Shown here: piece by piece, positions 36,126 through 36,962 of the stretch | Numbering within the stretch: position 1 is the first letter of the stretch | How the letters are laid out: every line of letters starts with the position of its first letter | Virus record (IMG/VR): IMGVR_UViG_3300034012_000681 | Location: 1 to 36,962 of that record | DNA from: a virus | Reading direction: 5' to 3' (one strand) | DNA length: 36,962 nucleotides | Translations under genes and position numbers: made by a program | Notes under the pieces: generated by a model | What the model saw: the letters and a program-made list of their open reading frames with translations, nothing else | What the model was told of the DNA's origin: nothing | Database searches by the model: none

Positions 36126-36375
36126 CTATCTGCTCCCTCGTCCATAAGCACGCGTAGTTCTGCTGCAGCGCAGTAACGTCAGCGGCAAATCGTTTTTGTA
36201 ACGGTGACAGTCGGCCACCTTTCGTTTTCAACTCCACAAACCACGTGGTGCCATCAGGCATACACGCTAAGCGGTCACTAACCCCGCGTTGTGTGGGAGA
36301 CTTGAACTTGTACGCCTTGCCGCCAGCCCGCTCGACAGCCCACACAAAGTAGTTCTCAATTTCTTTTTCAAGCAT
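36103..36375 (-). CDS. VRR-NUC domain nuclease (90 aa)
   Basis: The ATG at 36375 gives a protein with the VRR-NUC core: GVSDRLACMPDG (catalytic Asp34), WFVELKTKGGRLSPLQ (Glu48, Lys50, Gln60). These minimal PD-(D/E)XK nucleases cut branched or flap DNA, such as Holliday junction-like structures. It is the first gene of the leftward operon, with no Shine-Dalgarno sequence; the predicted transcript starts at or next to its ATG, so it may be translated from a leaderless mRNA. Confidence 0.9.
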   Translation of the reverse strand: MLEKEIENYFVWAVERAGGKAYKFKSPTQRGVSDRLACMPDGTTWFVELKTKGGRLSPLQKRFAADVTALQQNYACLWTREQIDEWVKPR

Positions 36376-36381
36376 GGCCGA

Positions 36382-36411
36382 AATATAACACCCTAAAAAA
36401 GTATTTGACAA
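36382..36411 (-). promoter_or_regulatory. Leftward early promoter (nuclease-helicase operon)
   Basis: On the minus strand TTGTCA (plus 36406-36411), an 18-bp spacer, and TATATT (plus 36382-36387) with an upstream TG (extended -10). Six bases separate the -10 from the ATG at 36375, so the start of transcription falls on the start codon. Confidence 0.75.
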
Positions 36412-36426
36412 GGATTATTTTAGGGT
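36390..36426. promoter_or_regulatory. Symmetric operator framing the divergent promoter
   Basis: ACCCTAAAA (36390-36398) and TTTTAGGGT (36418-36426) form a perfect 9-bp inverted repeat with a 19-bp centre. The midpoint, 36408, is also the midpoint of the overlapping -35 boxes. A dimer contacting both arms would control both operons equally. Confidence 0.65.
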
Positions 36427-36433
36427 CTACAGT
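36405..36433 (+). promoter_or_regulatory. Rightward early promoter (replication operon)
   Basis: Consensus -35 TTGACA (36405-36410), 17-bp spacer, -10 TACAGT (36428-36433). It precedes the 59-aa gene and, by joining the ends, the DUF2800-to-primase operon. Its -35 overlaps that of the leftward promoter by five bases. Confidence 0.75.
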
Positions 36434-36466
36434 CGAGGCTCAATCACTACACGGGAGTACAGTCAA

Positions 36467-36646
36467 ATGAATGTAGAAGACATTTTTGATGCAGACGGCA
36501 CAGCCCTGCAAGCAGCATTAGACCTAATCGAGGTCATCATCAAAACCGATCCCGGCGTTTACGACGAAACGGCTGCGCCGGTACTGCTGTTGTTGCGTCA
36601 ACGCCTGTCTAGTTCATGGCGTAACGAGCCAGTGGGGGTGAAATAA
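36467..36646 (+). CDS. Small protein, first gene of rightward operon (59 aa)
   Basis: GGGAG lies nine bases before the ATG. The product MNVEDIFDADGTALQAALDLIEVIIK... ends in RNEPVGVK; it is acidic at the start and helical through a leucine-rich segment. The last 37 codons are identical to those at 1-114. The stop overlaps the start of the nuclease gene by one base. No family is recognised. As the first early gene it might be a regulator, but there is no clear DNA-binding motif. Confidence 0.75.
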   Translation: MNVEDIFDADGTALQAALDLIEVIIKTDPGVYDETAAPVLLLLRQRLSSSWRNEPVGVK

Positions 36647-36962
36647 TGAGTCACTCTAATATCGTCGGCGGTTCCACCGCCAAGCGCGTCATCAACTGCC
36701 CGGCGTCGGTCGCCTTGTGCGCCAAGATGCCGCCCAAACCCTCTAACGAACACGCCGACCGCGGCACGCTGCTGCACAATGTGATCGCCGAGTTGCTGGA
36801 GTTCGACAAGAAGCCCGAGCAGTGCATCGGTGCCGCATACAAGGATCAGGTACTCACACAGGAGCTAATCGATGAGAAAATTATTCCCGCTCTCGCGGCC
36901 CTCGATGAAATTGATCCGGACAAGCGAATGGAGTACATGGTTGAGACTCGCGTTGGCTTTGG
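36533..36962. repeat. Right copy of terminal repeat (diverged)
   Basis: Counterpart of positions 1-430, offset 36532. Identity is complete over 36533-36659 and about 83 percent by hand count over the remainder of the nuclease gene, with a fully conserved block of about 48 bases near 36859-36906. If the ends are joined, the unit length is about 36,532 bases. Confidence 0.9.
36646..36962 (+). CDS. DUF2800-like nuclease, 5' part, variant allele (truncated by window end)
   Basis: The first 105 codons of a second version of the gene at 114-1235. Differences cluster around residues 23-35 (VALCAKMPPKPSNEH against VKLVQQMPPRPSSEH) and 55-66. The start, the first cysteine (VINCP, C18) and the HNVIAELLEFD segment are kept. 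Many differences are synonymous, so both alleles are probably functional. Either a strain variant at the assembly junction or a tandem paralogue. Confidence 0.75.
   Translation, partial: MSHSNIVGGSTAKRVINCPASVALCAKMPPKPSNEHADRGTLLHNVIAELLEFDKKPEQCIGAAYKDQVLTQELIDEKIIPALAALDEIDPDKRMEYMVETRVGF

Noticed and set aside
1-36962. Prophage or temperate phage interpretation
   Set aside because: No integrase, excisionase, recognisable repressor or attachment site was seen; the circular overlap of the ends fits a free phage genome.

Overview
The window looks like an almost complete genome of a lytic, short-tailed (podovirus-like) phage of a Gram-negative bacterium. The evidence is an adjacent small and large terminase, a portal, a scaffold and coat pair, tail adaptor proteins resembling P22 gp4 and gp10, three large ejection-type proteins, and a GH19 endolysin with a holin and a nested Rz/Rz1 spanin pair, which implies an outer membrane. 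I see no integrase, no recognisable repressor, no tRNA and no CRISPR array. Several small proteins look familiar from phages of betaproteobacteria, but that host guess is weak. The last 430 bases repeat the first 430: 127 bases are identical, then a diverged allele of the same gene follows. This is what a circular or circularly permuted genome of about 36.5 kb would give if assembled from a mixed population.

Layout. (1) Positions 1-7095, rightward: a RecB/Cas4-like DUF2800 nuclease, a possible ssDNA-binding protein, a structured intergenic RNA candidate, a C5 cytosine methyltransferase with a second gene overprinted in another frame, a family A DNA polymerase with a proofreading domain, and a primase-helicase. 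(2) 7216-8833, leftward: six small genes of unknown function. They start at a promoter/operator near 8900 and end at a terminator at 7091-7131. (3) 8834-9261: a divergent control region, possibly an origin, full of GTGGGTC-type motifs and carrying an imperfect 37-bp direct repeat. (4) 9262-31575, rightward: the late region with packaging, portal, collagen-like fibre, scaffold, coat, decoration, adaptors, tail protein, cupin, ejection proteins and the lysis cassette. (5) 36375-31541, leftward: a tightly coupled early-type operon with a VRR-NUC nuclease, an SNF2-type helicase and about 15 small proteins, several of them too short for routine gene calling. (6) 36376-36466: a compact divergent promoter whose two -35 boxes overlap and which is framed by a perfect 9-bp inverted repeat.

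The genome is therefore four transcription units fired from two divergent control regions and meeting at two convergent junctions (about 7.1 kb and 31.56 kb). Overlapping coding is heavy: a 504-nt second frame inside the methyltransferase, Rz1 inside Rz, a 145-nt overlap of two membrane-protein genes, and an antisense tail-to-tail overlap with the spanins. One ejection-region gene appears to start at ATT. The methyltransferase overprint and the symmetric divergent promoter are the observations I would check first.
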